Shown: positions 35,024 through 43,608, counted from the first letter of the stretch. The stretch is DNA of 64,000 nt from Azoarcus sp. Aa7 (GCF_014822185.1 NZ_QVLR01000106.1:1-64000); one strand, 5' to 3'. Notes: a model not told the origin generated them from the letters alone. A program made the numbers and translations.

Positions 35024-37492
35024 TCAAACTTCAAGAATTTCGTATTCGCGGCGCACGGCAGGCACGGCGTCGGCGGCATAACGCTCGGTCCACGGATCCT
35101 TCGCGTCCTGCAGTGCGAACAACAGGCGCTCGAACAGCGCCTTGCGCTTGTCGGCGTCGTCGAGCACGTGCTGCTTCACGTACTCCAGACCGACGCGCTC
35201 GACGTAATGCACGGTGCGCTCGAGGTAGTAGCCTTCCTCGCGGTACAGCTGCAGGAAGGCGCCGGAGTACTCCATCACCTCCTCGCGCGTCTGGACCTTA
35301 CACAGGAACTGCGCGACCTCGGTCTTGATGCCGCCGTTGCCCGCGACATACAGCTCCCAACCCGAATCGACCCCGATCACGCCGACGTCCTTGATGCCGG
35401 CCTCGGCGCAGTTGCGCGGGCAGCCGGACACCGCGAGCTTCACCTTGTGCGGGCTCCACATGCCGAACAGCATCTTCTCGAGGTCGATGCCCATCGACAT
35501 CGAACGCTGCGTGCCGAAGCGGCAGTGCTCGGCACCGACGCAGGTCTTCACCGTGCGGATGCTCTTGCCGTAGGCGTGGCCCGAAGGCATGCCGAGGTCC
35601 TTCCATACGCTGGGCAGGTCTTCCTTCTTGATGCCCAGGAGGTCGATGCGCTGGCCGCCGGTCACCTTCACCGTCGGCACGTTGTATTTCTCCGCGACCT
35701 CGGCGATGCGCTTCAACTCCGCCGGAGTGGTCACGCCGCCCAGCATCTGCGGCACGACCGAGTACGTGCCGTCCTTCTGGATATTGGCGTGCGCGCGCTC
35801 GTTGATGAAGCGGCTCTGCGGATCGTCCTTGGCCTCGTGCGGCCAGGTCGAGATCAGGTAGTAGTTCAGCGCCGGGCGGCAGGTCGAGCAACCGTTGGGC
35901 GTCTTCCACGACAAGGTTTCCATCGTGTCGGGGATGTTCAGCAGCTTATGCTCGCGGATTGCGCGGCGCACGTCGCCGTGCGACAGCTCGGTGCAGCCGC
36001 ACACCGCCTTGTCGTGGGCGCTCACCGCCTGGTAGGCACCGCCGACCGTCGAGGCGAGGATCTGCTCCACGAGGCCCGTGCAGGAACCGCAGGAGGACGC
36101 CGCCTTGGTGTGCTTCTTCACCTCATCGACGGTGAAGAGCCCCTTCTCCTTGATGGCCTTGACGATGGTGCCCTTGCACACGCCGTTGCAGCCGCACACC
36201 TCGGCGGTGTCGGCCATCGAGGCGGCCTTGTTCTCGCCCTTGTGGCCCGCGTCGCCCAGGTGGTTCTGGCCGAACATCAGGTGGTCACGGATCCCGTGGA
36301 TGTCCTGCTGATCCTTCATCAGCTGGAAGTACCAGGTGCCGTCGGCGGTGTCGCCGTACAGCACCGAACCCACGATGCGGTTGTTCTTGATCACGATGCG
36401 CTTGTAGACGCCGCCCTGCTTGTCGTGCAGCACGATCTCCTCGGTGTCCGGCCCGCCCGAAAAGTCGCCCGCCGAGAACACGTCGATGCCGGTCACCTTC
36501 AGCTTGGTCGAGGTCACCGAGCCTTCGTAGCGGCCGATGCCGAAGTTCGCGAGGTGATTCGCGCACACCTTGCCCTGTTCGAACAGCGGCGCGACCAGGC
36601 CGTAGGCGATGCCGCGGTGCGCGACGCACTCGCCGACCGCATACACGCGCGGGTCGGTGACGGTCTGCAGCGTGTCGGACACCGCGATGCCACGCGCACG
36701 GCCGGTGCCGCAGTAGATGCCGGCCGATTCGGCGAGCGCGAAGTTCGGGCGGATGCCGGCGGCGACGACCACGAGGTCCGCCGGAATCTCCATGCCGTCC
36801 TTGAGGCGCACCGCGCTGACGCGACCGCCGCTGTTGCCACCCTCGCCGCGGATCAGCGCCTCGGTCTGCTTCGACAGCAGGAAGTTCATGCCCTTGGCTT
36901 CGAGGGAGGCCTGCAGCATGTCGGCGGCCGGCTTGTCGAGCTGGCGCTCCATGATCCAGTCGGCCAGATGCACCACCGTCACGCTCATGCCGCGCAGCAT
37001 CAGGCCGTTCGCCGCTTCCAGGCCCAGCAGGCCGGCGCCGATCACCACCGCGTGCTTGTACTGCGTCGAGGCCTCGATCATCGCCTCGGTGTCGCCGATG
37101 TCACGGTAGGCCAGCACGCCCGGCAGGTCCGCGCCGGGAATCGGCGGGATGAAGGGCGTCGAACCGGTCGCGATCAGCAGGCGGTCGTAGTCGGCCTCGG
37201 TGCCGTCGGACGCGATGACCTTGCGCTTGATGCGGTCGATCTTCGTCACCATCTTGCCGGCATGCAGCGTGATGTCGTTGTCGCGATACCAGTCGAGATC
37301 GTTGAGCATGATCTCCGGCAACGTCATTTCGCCGGCGAGCACCGGCGACAGCAGGATGCGGTTGTAGTTGCCGTGCGGCTCGGCGCCGAACACGGTGATC
37401 TCGTACAGGTCCGGGGCGAGCTTCAGCAGTTCTTCGAGCGTGCGACAGCCGGCCATGCCGTTACCGATCATCACGAGTTTCTGTTTTTTCAT
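35024..37492 (-). CDS. nirB: Nitrite reductase (NADH) large subunit
   Basis: Assimilatory sirohaem enzyme reducing nitrite to ammonium (822 residues). Order: FAD/NAD(P)-binding fold (VMIGNGMAGCRTLEELLK; second nucleotide site at AVVIGAGLLGLEAANGL), two BFD-like iron-sulphur segments (CGCNGVCKGTIV with CGSCTG; CGCTELSHGDVRR with CSTCRPALNYY), then the sulphite/nitrite reductase domains. The [4Fe-4S]-sirohaem ligands are in CVGAEHC and CPRNC. Its substrate comes from the nitrate reductase in the same unit and its sirohaem precursor from cobA just upstream (11 bp gap). Confidence 0.97.
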   Translation of the reverse strand: MKKQKLVMIGNGMAGCRTLEELLKLAPDLYEITVFGAEPHGNYNRILLSPVLAGEMTLPEIMLNDLDWYRDNDITLHAGKMVTKIDRIKRKVIASDGTEADYDRLLIATGSTPFIPPIPGADLPGVLAYRDIGDTEAMIEASTQYKHAVVIGAGLLGLEAANGLMLRGMSVTVVHLADWIMERQLDKPAADMLQASLEAKGMNFLLSKQTEALIRGEGGNSGGRVSAVRLKDGMEIPADLVVVAAGIRPNFALAESAGIYCGTGRARGIAVSDTLQTVTDPRVYAVGECVAHRGIAYGLVAPLFEQGKVCANHLANFGIGRYEGSVTSTKLKVTGIDVFSAGDFSGGPDTEEIVLHDKQGGVYKRIVIKNNRIVGSVLYGDTADGTWYFQLMKDQQDIHGIRDHLMFGQNHLGDAGHKGENKAASMADTAEVCGCNGVCKGTIVKAIKEKGLFTVDEVKKHTKAASSCGSCTGLVEQILASTVGGAYQAVSAHDKAVCGCTELSHGDVRRAIREHKLLNIPDTMETLSWKTPNGCSTCRPALNYYLISTWPHEAKDDPQSRFINERAHANIQKDGTYSVVPQMLGGVTTPAELKRIAEVAEKYNVPTVKVTGGQRIDLLGIKKEDLPSVWKDLGMPSGHAYGKSIRTVKTCVGAEHCRFGTQRSMSMGIDLEKMLFGMWSPHKVKLAVSGCPRNCAEAGIKDVGVIGVDSGWELYVAGNGGIKTEVAQFLCKVQTREEVMEYSGAFLQLYREEGYYLERTVHYVERVGLEYVKQHVLDDADKRKALFERLLFALQDAKDPWTERYAADAVPAVRREYEILEV

Positions 37493-37503
37493 GGCGGGCT
37501 CCT

Positions 37504-38274
37504 TCAGGCAGCGCGGAAGATGAATTCAGGGGAGGATTCGGAAGAGGACTGGGCGATGCGGTTCTCGGCGTAGGCCGCAACGTCGCCGATCACGATCAGC
37601 GCCGGCGCCGGCAGTGCCGCGGCACGCGCGCGGTCGGCGATGTCGGCGAGCGTGCCGGCCACCTGCTGCTGCGTCGGCAGCGTGCCGTGGGCGATCACCG
37701 CCGCCGGCGTGGCCGAGGACAAGCCGCCCGCTGCGAGGCTCTCGGCGATGCGCGGCAGTGCGCCCAAGCCCATGTAGATCACCAGCGTCGTGCCGCTTTT
37801 CGCCAGCGCGGACCAGTCCGGCTCGGAGCCGTCCTCGGTGTGGCCGGTCACCATCGTCACGCCGAAACAGTGCGCGCGATGCGTCACCGGGATACCCGCC
37901 GCACCGGCCACCGCGACGCCGGCGGTGAGGCCGTGGATGACCTCGACCTCGATGCCCAGCGCGCGCAGGTAATCCATCTCCTCCCCGCCGCGCCCGAACA
38001 CGAAGGGGTCGCCGCCCTTCACCCGCGCCACCGTCAGGCCGCGCCGCGCAAAACGCGCCATCGCACGGTGAATGAACTCCTGCGCCGCCGACTTCATCCC
38101 GGCGCGCTTGCCCACGCGCAACACACGGGCCGTCGGCTTCGCCAGCGCCAGCACCTCATCCGTGACCAGCGCATCGGCGAGCAGCACATCGGCCTCGCCG
38201 ATGGCACGGGCCGCACGCAGCGTCAGCAGGTCTGCAGCACCGGGGCCGGCTCCCACGAGTAACACCTTGGCCAT
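37504..38274 (-). CDS. cobA: Uroporphyrinogen-III C-methyltransferase
   Basis: SAM-dependent enzyme that makes precorrin-2, the route to sirohaem needed by NirB. The product has 256 residues. It shows the SUMT signatures VGAGPGAADLLTLRAARAI at the start, VRVGKRAG-type loop, VARVKGGDPFVFGRGGEE and the later GIPVTHRAH. No siroheme synthase oxidase/ferrochelatase domain is fused. It is the first gene after the regulated leader, so it is under the same nitrate and nitrogen control as nirBD. Confidence 0.95.
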   Translation of the reverse strand: MAKVLLVGAGPGAADLLTLRAARAIGEADVLLADALVTDEVLALAKPTARVLRVGKRAGMKSAAQEFIHRAMARFARRGLTVARVKGGDPFVFGRGGEEMDYLRALGIEVEVIHGLTAGVAVAGAAGIPVTHRAHCFGVTMVTGHTEDGSEPDWSALAKSGTTLVIYMGLGALPRIAESLAAGGLSSATPAAVIAHGTLPTQQQVAGTLADIADRARAAALPAPALIVIGDVAAYAENRIAQSSSESSPEFIFRAA

Positions 38275-38298
38275 GATCGATCTCCACTACGAAAGGCG

Positions 38299-38358
38299 AA
38301 AAAAAACGGCGTCGCGTCGCCCCCGGGATCGAAATCCCGAAGAAACGACGGACGCCGT
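38299..38358 (-). terminator. Leader terminator (attenuator) ahead of cobA
   Basis: On the minus strand ACGGCGTC (38358-38351) pairs with GACGCCGT (38313-38306), with a second inner stem (GGGAT and ATCCC around TTCG), and is followed by eight Ts. It sits within the leader, before the cobA start, so it works as an attenuator unless the preceding hexaloop hairpin forms. Confidence 0.88.
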
Positions 38359-38415
38359 TGTCCGCATGCTCTGCACCACGCACTTCGCCGGAGCCTCATT
38401 GCCCCGGCTTGCGGT
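38299..38415 (-). promoter_or_regulatory. NasT/ANTAR-responsive leader of the cobA-nirBD unit
   Basis: The transcript from near 38413 first forms an 8-bp hairpin at 38387-38408 with hexaloop AAUGAG, then a 6-bp hairpin at 38348-38365 with hexaloop AACGGC. Both loops have A at position 1 and G at position 4, the pattern bound by ANTAR antiterminators. The second hairpin uses bases 38351-38358, which are also the 5' arm of the terminator, so only one can form. The nasT gene 5.4 kb away encodes the likely binding protein. The mechanism is inferred from structure; the bases are direct reading. Confidence 0.82.
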
Positions 38416-38423
38416 TCACCTAA

Positions 38424-38440
38424 CGCAAAATGGGTGCCAG
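38424..38440 (-). promoter_or_regulatory. Sigma-54 promoter of the cobA-nirBD unit
   Basis: On the minus strand TGGCAC-CCATT-TTGC (38439-38425) matches the -24/-12 consensus with the exact 10-bp GG-to-GC spacing. The predicted start is near 38413, at the foot of the first leader hairpin. Confidence 0.82.
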
Positions 38441-38527
38441 TCCCCACACATGATCGTAAGCCATTATTTTTAAATCAAAAGCTTACACTCCAGCGATCAC
38501 TGTCCGAGCATCACGCATCAAGACACA

Positions 38528-38544
38528 GGCACCAGACTGGTGCA
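38528..38544. promoter_or_regulatory. NtrC-like enhancer site upstream of cobA
   Basis: GGCACC-AGACT-GGTGCA matches the NtrC dyad (TGCACC-N5-GGTGCA) at all but the first base. It lies about 100 bp upstream of the sigma-54 promoter, the usual enhancer distance. Confidence 0.75.
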
Positions 38545-38840
38545 TCACGCATGATGCTGCACCACAACATAGCGGCACCGGAGGCACGTACGCAGGACGG
38601 CTTCGCTGCCGACGCAAGCGCAGTCGGGAATATCGTCCCCCGTATCCGGGCATCCGGGACAGGGGCCGGAATCGTCGCAGAGCGCGCCCGGTCGCCCCGC
38701 AAAAACCACGATGACGCGGGTGGCGTCGGCCCTGAGCAGCGGCCCCGTCACTCACTCGGCAACAAGAATGGAGAAGGATCCGGATTGACCCGGCCGGCGG
38801 CAGGACGCCGCCATCGCCCGCGGAGGACGAGCGGTTGACG

Positions 38841-38867
38841 CACGGCGCCCCTCCCCGGGGCGCCGTG
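38841..38867 (-). terminator. Strong hairpin after the RTX gene
   Basis: An 11-bp perfect GC-rich stem (38841-38851 with 38857-38867) lies nine bases past the RTX stop codon. There is no T-run, so termination may be incomplete or factor-dependent. Confidence 0.5.
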
Positions 38868-38875
38868 GCGAAGAC

Positions 38876-40249
38876 TTACGCAAAGATCACGATATCGGAG
38901 GCATCCAGATCGGCCATGCGGCCGGTCACGACCCCGAGCAGCACCGGAGCAGATCCCGCCTGGTTGCCGTCTTCGTCGTAATAGAGCTTGCCCGACGCGG
39001 TGTCGTAGATCAGGAAATCGTCCACACCCGTCTCGTTCGCGCTGGCACCGGTCAGCCCGCTACCCTTGACGAAGTTCGTCGCGGTGAACCCGGCGAGCGA
39101 CGCGAACTCCTCGGCATCGAAGCCCAGCTTGTCGACGGTTGCGTCGAAATCGTTGATGCGATGCACCGTCGACTTGGTGACCTGCGTTCCGTCCTGCTTG
39201 AACACCGTGGTGCTGGGCGGCGTGAACAGCGTGTCGAACACGAAGGTATCGCTGCCCGCACCACCCCACAGCTTGTCCGCGCCCTCGCCGAGGAAGATCA
39301 GGTCGTCGCCGGCGCCGGTCTTGATCGTGTCGTTGCCCGATGCGCCCACACCGTCCTCGGCGTAGTAGCCGTCCGGATCGATGATGTCATTGCCGGCACC
39401 GGTGGTGATCATGTCGTCGCCAGATCCGCCGATCACGACATTGTTGCCGTCGCCGGCCTTCACGATGTCGTTGCCCGTACCCGACGCAAGGAAATCGTCA
39501 CCGCTGCCGCCGGTGACGCGATCGTTGCCGTCGTCCTCGTCCACCAGGCCGATTTCGGCGAACACCGCATTGCTGCCATTGCCGGTCTGGACGTTGTCGT
39601 TGCCCGTGCCCATGTAGATGATGTCATCGCCGTCGCCCGCCTTGACCGTGTCGTTGCCGGCATTGCCATCGATCACGTCATCGCCCGCAGTGCCGGTCAG
39701 CTTGTCGTTGCCAGTCGTGCCGATCAGGCCATCCCACTCGACGACCGACCACAACAGGTTCGCGCCGTCCAGGTCGTTCCACTGCCCCGCCGCACCGAGG
39801 CCGCCGGCCGGTGCCGGCCACTTGCCGGTGGCGATCGCGAGGAAGTTCTGCATGCCGCCGAAGTTGTCCGGCTCGCCGCCGAGGCTGCCCGAGCCCCAGT
39901 TCTGATAACCCGACCCGAGCAGCGTACCGTCCAGCCACTGCCAGCTGCCTTCGCTTTGCACGTCCGAAGCGCCGAGCCAGAGATAGTCCGCGCCACCGCC
40001 GTCGTCGGCCGTAGTCGCCCCCTTGGGGACCGACGGCTTCAGGTTCTTCAGGATCGCGGCGTTTTCGGCAGCGGCACCGATCATCGCCAGGTAGGACGGA
40101 ACGATCAACGGGCCGCCGATACCCGCCCCCTCCAGTCGGCCTTCGTCGCTCCATGCGAGCCCCAGCGCGTTCGCCGAGGCATCGTCCCACGTCAGCGGGG
40201 CCGTCTCGATCTCGTAGGTATGTCCGTTGTAGTAGAAGTGCATTGCCAT
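38876..40249 (-). CDS. C-type lectin/RTX repeat protein, probable type I secretion substrate
   Basis: The product has 457 residues and no signal peptide. Residues 1-175 resemble a C-type lectin domain (YYNGHTYEIETAPLTWDDAS, DYLWLGASDVQSEGSWQWLD, EPDNFGGMQNFLAI, QWNDLDG, WSVVEWDG). Residues 178-340 are calcium-binding nonapeptides (GTTGNDKLTGTAGDDVIDG and many more GxGND units). The C-terminal 110 residues (TFVFDTLF, RINDFDATVDKLGFD, LDASDIVIFA) look like the secretion signal region of RTX proteins. It is probably exported and folds on calcium; it may bind sugars. No type I exporter genes are in the window. The ATG at 40249 has a GGAG about 10 bases upstream. It lies between the two nitrate units without obvious link. 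Confidence 0.88.
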   Translation of the reverse strand: MAMHFYYNGHTYEIETAPLTWDDASANALGLAWSDEGRLEGAGIGGPLIVPSYLAMIGAAAENAAILKNLKPSVPKGATTADDGGGADYLWLGASDVQSEGSWQWLDGTLLGSGYQNWGSGSLGGEPDNFGGMQNFLAIATGKWPAPAGGLGAAGQWNDLDGANLLWSVVEWDGLIGTTGNDKLTGTAGDDVIDGNAGNDTVKAGDGDDIIYMGTGNDNVQTGNGSNAVFAEIGLVDEDDGNDRVTGGSGDDFLASGTGNDIVKAGDGNNVVIGGSGDDMITTGAGNDIIDPDGYYAEDGVGASGNDTIKTGAGDDLIFLGEGADKLWGGAGSDTFVFDTLFTPPSTTVFKQDGTQVTKSTVHRINDFDATVDKLGFDAEEFASLAGFTATNFVKGSGLTGASANETGVDDFLIYDTASGKLYYDEDGNQAGSAPVLLGVVTGRMADLDASDIVIFA

Positions 40250-40395
40250 CGCAGTTTTTCTCCGGTTCCGGGCTTTGGAGATGATAACCGCGCATCATTG
40301 CCGCGTCACCCGTGTGTCGTGACAACGGACCGCACAACCGCACGATGGACACGCGTCGGCAAGAGGTCGCACGCCCCCTCCCGCCGACGCCCCGC

Positions 40396-41187
40396 TCATG
40401 CCGCGCGTTTCAGCTGCTTCTTGTACAGGAAATCCAGCACCGCCGCGCGGCAGTGCGCGAACTCCGGTAGCTCCGCGAGCGCCAGCCGGTCGCGCGGACG
40501 CTCCAGCTTCACGTCGAGGATCTCGCCGATCGTCGCCGCAGGCCCGTTGGTGAGCATCACGACGCGGTCCGAGAGCAGCACCGCCTCGTCCACATCGTGC
40601 GTCACCATCACCATCGTCGCCTTGGTCGCCGCGAGGATCTTCACCAGCTCGTCCTGCAGCGTCGCGCGCGTCAGCGCATCGAGCGCGCCGAAAGGCTCGT
40701 CCATCAGCAGGATGCGCGGCTCCATCGACAGCGCACGGGCGATGCCGACGCGCTGCTTCATGCCGCCCGAGATCTCGTGCGGGAACTTCGTCTCGGCGTG
40801 CGACAGCCCGACCAGCGCCAACGCCTCCTGCGTGCGCTGCTTCAACTTCGCCTTGCCCTCCTTCGCGCCGAACACGCGATCGACCGCGAGATACACGTTG
40901 TCGTAGCACGTGAGCCACGGCAGCAGCGAATGGTTCTGGAACACCACCGCGCGCTCCGGCCCCGGACCGGCGATCTCGCGCCCGTCGCACAGCATCACGC
41001 CCGAGGTCGGCCGCGTGAGTCCCGCGATCAGGTTCAGCAGCGTCGACTTGCCGCAGCCCGAGTGCCCGATCAGGCTGATGCTCTCACCCTCGTGGATGTC
41101 GAGCGTGATGTCGCGCAATGCCGTGAAGGGGCCGTTCTTCGTGTTGAAGACCTGGCCGACGCTCTCGATCTGTACGATCTTCTTCAT
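40396..41187 (-). CDS. nrtD: Nitrate ABC transporter ATP-binding protein
   Basis: A 263-residue ABC ATPase of the nitrate/sulphonate/bicarbonate family. Walker A (GHSGCGKST, about 43-51), the signature SGGMKQR, Walker B (RILLMDEP) and the switch histidine (THDVDEA) are all intact. It powers NrtB. The usual nrtC fusion ATPase is missing, so NrtD probably forms a homodimer. An AGGAG-type ribosome site precedes the ATG at 41187. The gene ends the nrtABD unit. Confidence 0.95.
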   Translation of the reverse strand: MKKIVQIESVGQVFNTKNGPFTALRDITLDIHEGESISLIGHSGCGKSTLLNLIAGLTRPTSGVMLCDGREIAGPGPERAVVFQNHSLLPWLTCYDNVYLAVDRVFGAKEGKAKLKQRTQEALALVGLSHAETKFPHEISGGMKQRVGIARALSMEPRILLMDEPFGALDALTRATLQDELVKILAATKATMVMVTHDVDEAVLLSDRVVMLTNGPAATIGEILDVKLERPRDRLALAELPEFAHCRAAVLDFLYKKQLKRAA

Positions 41188-41205
41188 GATGGTCTCCTCC
41201 GCCGC

Positions 41206-42156
41206 TCAGCGGTTTTCGTAGTTGAAGCGTCGCGCCACCAGCATCAGCGCCTGCTCGAGGATCAGGCCGACGATGCCGATCACGAAGATCGCGATGATGA
41301 TGTGCTCGACCTTGAGGTTGTTCCATTCGTCCCACACCCAGAAGCCGATGCCCACGCCGCCGGTCAGCATCTCGGCCGCGACGATCACCAGCCACGCCGT
41401 GCCGATCGACAGGCGGATGCCCGTCAACATGTAGGGCAGCGCCGCCGGGAACAGGATCTTGGTGAACACCTTCCATTCGGACAGATTCAGCACCCGCGCA
41501 ACGTTGAGGTAGTCCTGCGGCACGCGCGTCACGCCCTGGGCGGTGTTGAGGATCATCGGCCAGATCGAGCAGATGAAGATCGTCCAGGTCGCCGCCGGGT
41601 CGGCGCGCTGGAACACCAGCAGGCCGATCGGCAGCCACGCGAGCGGGCTCACCGGGCGCAGCAGGCTGATGATCGGGTTCATCATCTTCGACAGCACGGC
41701 GAAGCGCCCCAGCATGAAGCCCGCCGGAATGCCCACCAGCGCCGCGATGCCGAAGCCGATGGCGACGCGCTGCAACGAGGCCAGCACGTTCCAGCCGATG
41801 CCCTGGTCGTTCGGCCCTGCGCGGTAGAAGGGATCGGCGAAGATCGCCACCGCCGCATCCCAGGTCTTCGCGGGGGTCGGAATACCGCCGCCGTTCATCG
41901 TCGCGAGATGCCACAGGCCGATCAGCAGCGCGAGTCCCGCCAGCGGCGGCAGCACCGCCTGCAGCAACGCACGCCCCCACGCGGAGACGACGCGCATCCG
42001 GCTTCGAGTCGCCGCCGCCGGCGCCGTGCCCACCTCTTCAGCCGTCGCCACCTTCATTACCTTCCCCTTGTCGGTCGCAGCCGATACCACCCGCAACTTC
42101 GAAATCTTCCCGGTCCCGGGCTCGTCCATCCGGTCCACCACCGCTGCCAACGTCAT
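41206..42156 (-). CDS. nrtB: Nitrate ABC transporter permease
   Basis: A 316-residue inner-membrane permease of the binding-protein-dependent type. After a 60-residue cytoplasmic N-terminus, membrane segments begin at ALLQAVLPPLAGLALLIGLW and continue to the end. The ATPase-coupling EAA-like loop is in ARVLNLSEWKVFTKILFPAA. It is 16 bp from nrtA and 18 bp from nrtD. Confidence 0.95.
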   Translation of the reverse strand: MTLAAVVDRMDEPGTGKISKLRVVSAATDKGKVMKVATAEEVGTAPAAATRSRMRVVSAWGRALLQAVLPPLAGLALLIGLWHLATMNGGGIPTPAKTWDAAVAIFADPFYRAGPNDQGIGWNVLASLQRVAIGFGIAALVGIPAGFMLGRFAVLSKMMNPIISLLRPVSPLAWLPIGLLVFQRADPAATWTIFICSIWPMILNTAQGVTRVPQDYLNVARVLNLSEWKVFTKILFPAALPYMLTGIRLSIGTAWLVIVAAEMLTGGVGIGFWVWDEWNNLKVEHIIIAIFVIGIVGLILEQALMLVARRFNYENR

Positions 42157-42172
42157 CGCCGCTGCCTCCCGA

Positions 42173-43432
42173 TCAGGCCTTGACCTTGAACGACCCGGCG
42201 TACTTCGCCGGATCCTTGCCGTCCCACACCACGCCGTCGATCAGCTTGTGGCTGCGCATCTCGCTCTTGGGCAGCGGCACGTTCGCCGCCGTGGCTGCCT
42301 GCTTGTAGATGTCGATGCGATTGATCTGCTTCGCCACGGCGAGGTAATCGACGTCGCGGTCGAGCAGCCCCCAGCGCCGATGCTGCGTCAGGAACCACAT
42401 GCCGTCCGACAGGTAGGGGAAGTTCACCGCGCCGTCGTTGTAGAACTTCATGTAGTTCGGGTCGTCCCAGCTCTTGCCGAGGCCGTTCGAATAACGGCCG
42501 AGCATGCGCTCGAGGATCACGTCCATGTCGGTATTGACGTAGGACTTCTGCGCCACCGTCTCGGCCGTCGTGCGGCGGTTCGGCAAGGACGAATCGATCC
42601 AGCGCCCGGCCTCGAGGATCGCAGCAGTCAGCGCGCGCGCCGCGTTCGGGTGCTTCGCGACCCAGTCGGAGGTGGTGCCGAGCACCTTCTCCGGGTGATC
42701 GGTCCAGATGTCCTGCGTCGTCACCGCGGTGAAGCCGATCTTGTCCATGATCGCGCGGTTGTTCCACGGCTCGCCGACGCAGAAACCGTCCATGTTGCCG
42801 ACGCGCATGTTCGCGACCATCTGCGGCGGCGGCACGGTGATGACCTTCACGTCCTTCAGCGGGTTGATGTCGTGCGCCGCCAGCCAGTAGTACAGCCACA
42901 TCGCGTGAGTACCGGTCGGGAAAGTCTGCGCGAAAGTGTATTCACCGGGCTTCGACGTGATCAGCTTCTTCAGGCTCGCGCCGTCGGTGACGCCCTGGTC
43001 CTTCAGCTTGTTCGCGAGCGTGATCGCCTGGCCGTTGTTGTTGAGCGTCATCAGAACGGCCATGTCCTTCTTCGGCCCGCCGATCCCGAGATGCACGCCA
43101 TAGACGAGGCCATACAGCACGTGCGCCGCGTCGAGTTCGCCCGACACCAGCTTGTCGCGCACCGACGCCCAGCTCGCTTCCTTGGTCGGGATGATCTTGA
43201 TGCCGTACTTCTCGTCGAATTTCTGCACTGCGGCCATCACCACCGACGAGCAGTCGGTCAGGGGAATGAAGCCGACGCGAATCTCCTTCTTCTCCGGCGC
43301 ATCCGACCCGGCCGCCCATACGCTGCTGCTCGCCCCCAGCCCTGCAGAACCCATCATCGCCGCTCCAGAAAGCGCCATCGTCCGCCGCATGAATTCGCGC
43401 CGCGTGATGCCATTGTCGTCGAATGCACTCAT
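42173..43432 (-). CDS. nrtA: Nitrate ABC transporter substrate-binding protein (Tat-exported)
   Basis: The ATG at 43432 has a GGGAG ribosome site 6 bases upstream and is preferred over ATG 43438. The 419-residue product begins with a twin-arginine signal (TRREFMRRTMALSGAAMMG) cleaved near VWAAG. The mature part is a NrtA/CmpA-type periplasmic-binding fold (EIRVGFIPLTDCSSVVMAA, TFPTGTHAMWLYYWLAAH, VGNMDGFCVGEPWN). It delivers nitrate to NrtBD. NasS sensors are close relatives, but they lack an export signal, so this protein is transport rather than sensing. The gene stands downstream of the second regulated leader. Confidence 0.94.
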   Translation of the reverse strand: MSAFDDNGITRREFMRRTMALSGAAMMGSAGLGASSSVWAAGSDAPEKKEIRVGFIPLTDCSSVVMAAVQKFDEKYGIKIIPTKEASWASVRDKLVSGELDAAHVLYGLVYGVHLGIGGPKKDMAVLMTLNNNGQAITLANKLKDQGVTDGASLKKLITSKPGEYTFAQTFPTGTHAMWLYYWLAAHDINPLKDVKVITVPPPQMVANMRVGNMDGFCVGEPWNNRAIMDKIGFTAVTTQDIWTDHPEKVLGTTSDWVAKHPNAARALTAAILEAGRWIDSSLPNRRTTAETVAQKSYVNTDMDVILERMLGRYSNGLGKSWDDPNYMKFYNDGAVNFPYLSDGMWFLTQHRRWGLLDRDVDYLAVAKQINRIDIYKQAATAANVPLPKSEMRSHKLIDGVVWDGKDPAKYAGSFKVKA

Positions 43433-43450
43433 CTTCATCTCCCTGCAGGC

Positions 43451-43509
43451 CAGAAAAACAAAAACGGCGCTCATCGCCCGCGGAGGATTCCGCGGGGATG
43501 GACGCCGTT
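43451..43509 (-). terminator. Leader terminator (attenuator) ahead of nrtA
   Basis: On the minus strand AACGGCG (43509-43503) pairs with CGCCGTT (43469-43463), with an inner CCGCGGG/CCCGCGG stem (43496-43490 with 43483-43477), followed by TTTTTGTTTTT. It is placed before the nrtA start like the one before cobA. Confidence 0.88.
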
Positions 43510-43581
43510 GTCCGTAGCTTGCACCAGGCCCCTGCACTGGAACCGGTGAATCTGCTGTCGAACCGCCGTTGATTCGACTCG
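43451..43581 (-). promoter_or_regulatory. NasT/ANTAR-responsive leader of nrtABD
   Basis: Three hexaloop hairpins precede the terminator: 8-bp stem at 43557-43578 with loop AACGGC, 6-bp stem at 43527-43544 with loop AGUGCA, and 4-bp stem at 43500-43513 with loop AACGGC. All loops have A at position 1 and G at position 4. The last one overlaps the terminator 5' arm (43503-43509). It shares the 15-base stretch CGGACAACGGCGUCC with the cobA leader. The design fits NasT-mediated antitermination. Confidence 0.83.
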
Positions 43582-43591
43582 AGACTTACTT

Positions 43592-43608
43592 AGCAGATGC
43601 TGTGCCAG
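43592..43608 (-). promoter_or_regulatory. Sigma-54 promoter of nrtABD
   Basis: On the minus strand TGGCAC-AGCAT-CTGC (43607-43593) has the conserved GG and GC with 10-bp spacing. The expected start, near 43581, is just ahead of the first leader hairpin. Confidence 0.8.

Larger units (their letters stand above)
38275..38875. other. 601-bp gap: cobA leader and promoter, NtrC-like site, then sequence without a credible gene
   Basis: 38275-38415 is the transcribed leader of the cobA-nirBD unit, 38424-38440 the sigma-54 promoter and 38528-38544 the NtrC-like dyad. From about 38550 to 38840 I see no supported gene. A 68-codon minus-strand frame (38751-38545) encodes a cysteine-rich peptide (CPGCPDTG, CACVG, CLRCRYVV) and is the only one with any character, but it has no recognised family. 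A hairpin at 38841-38867 closes the gap. Confidence 0.6.

Noticed and set aside
35168-37573. 801-codon plus-strand frame opposite nirB
   Set aside because: Antisense shadow; NirB on the other strand has all family motifs.
39300-39720. Apparent short repeats, considered as a CRISPR-like array
   Set aside because: The periodicity is 27 bp and in frame, from the RTX nonapeptides of the coding sequence; there are no spacers.
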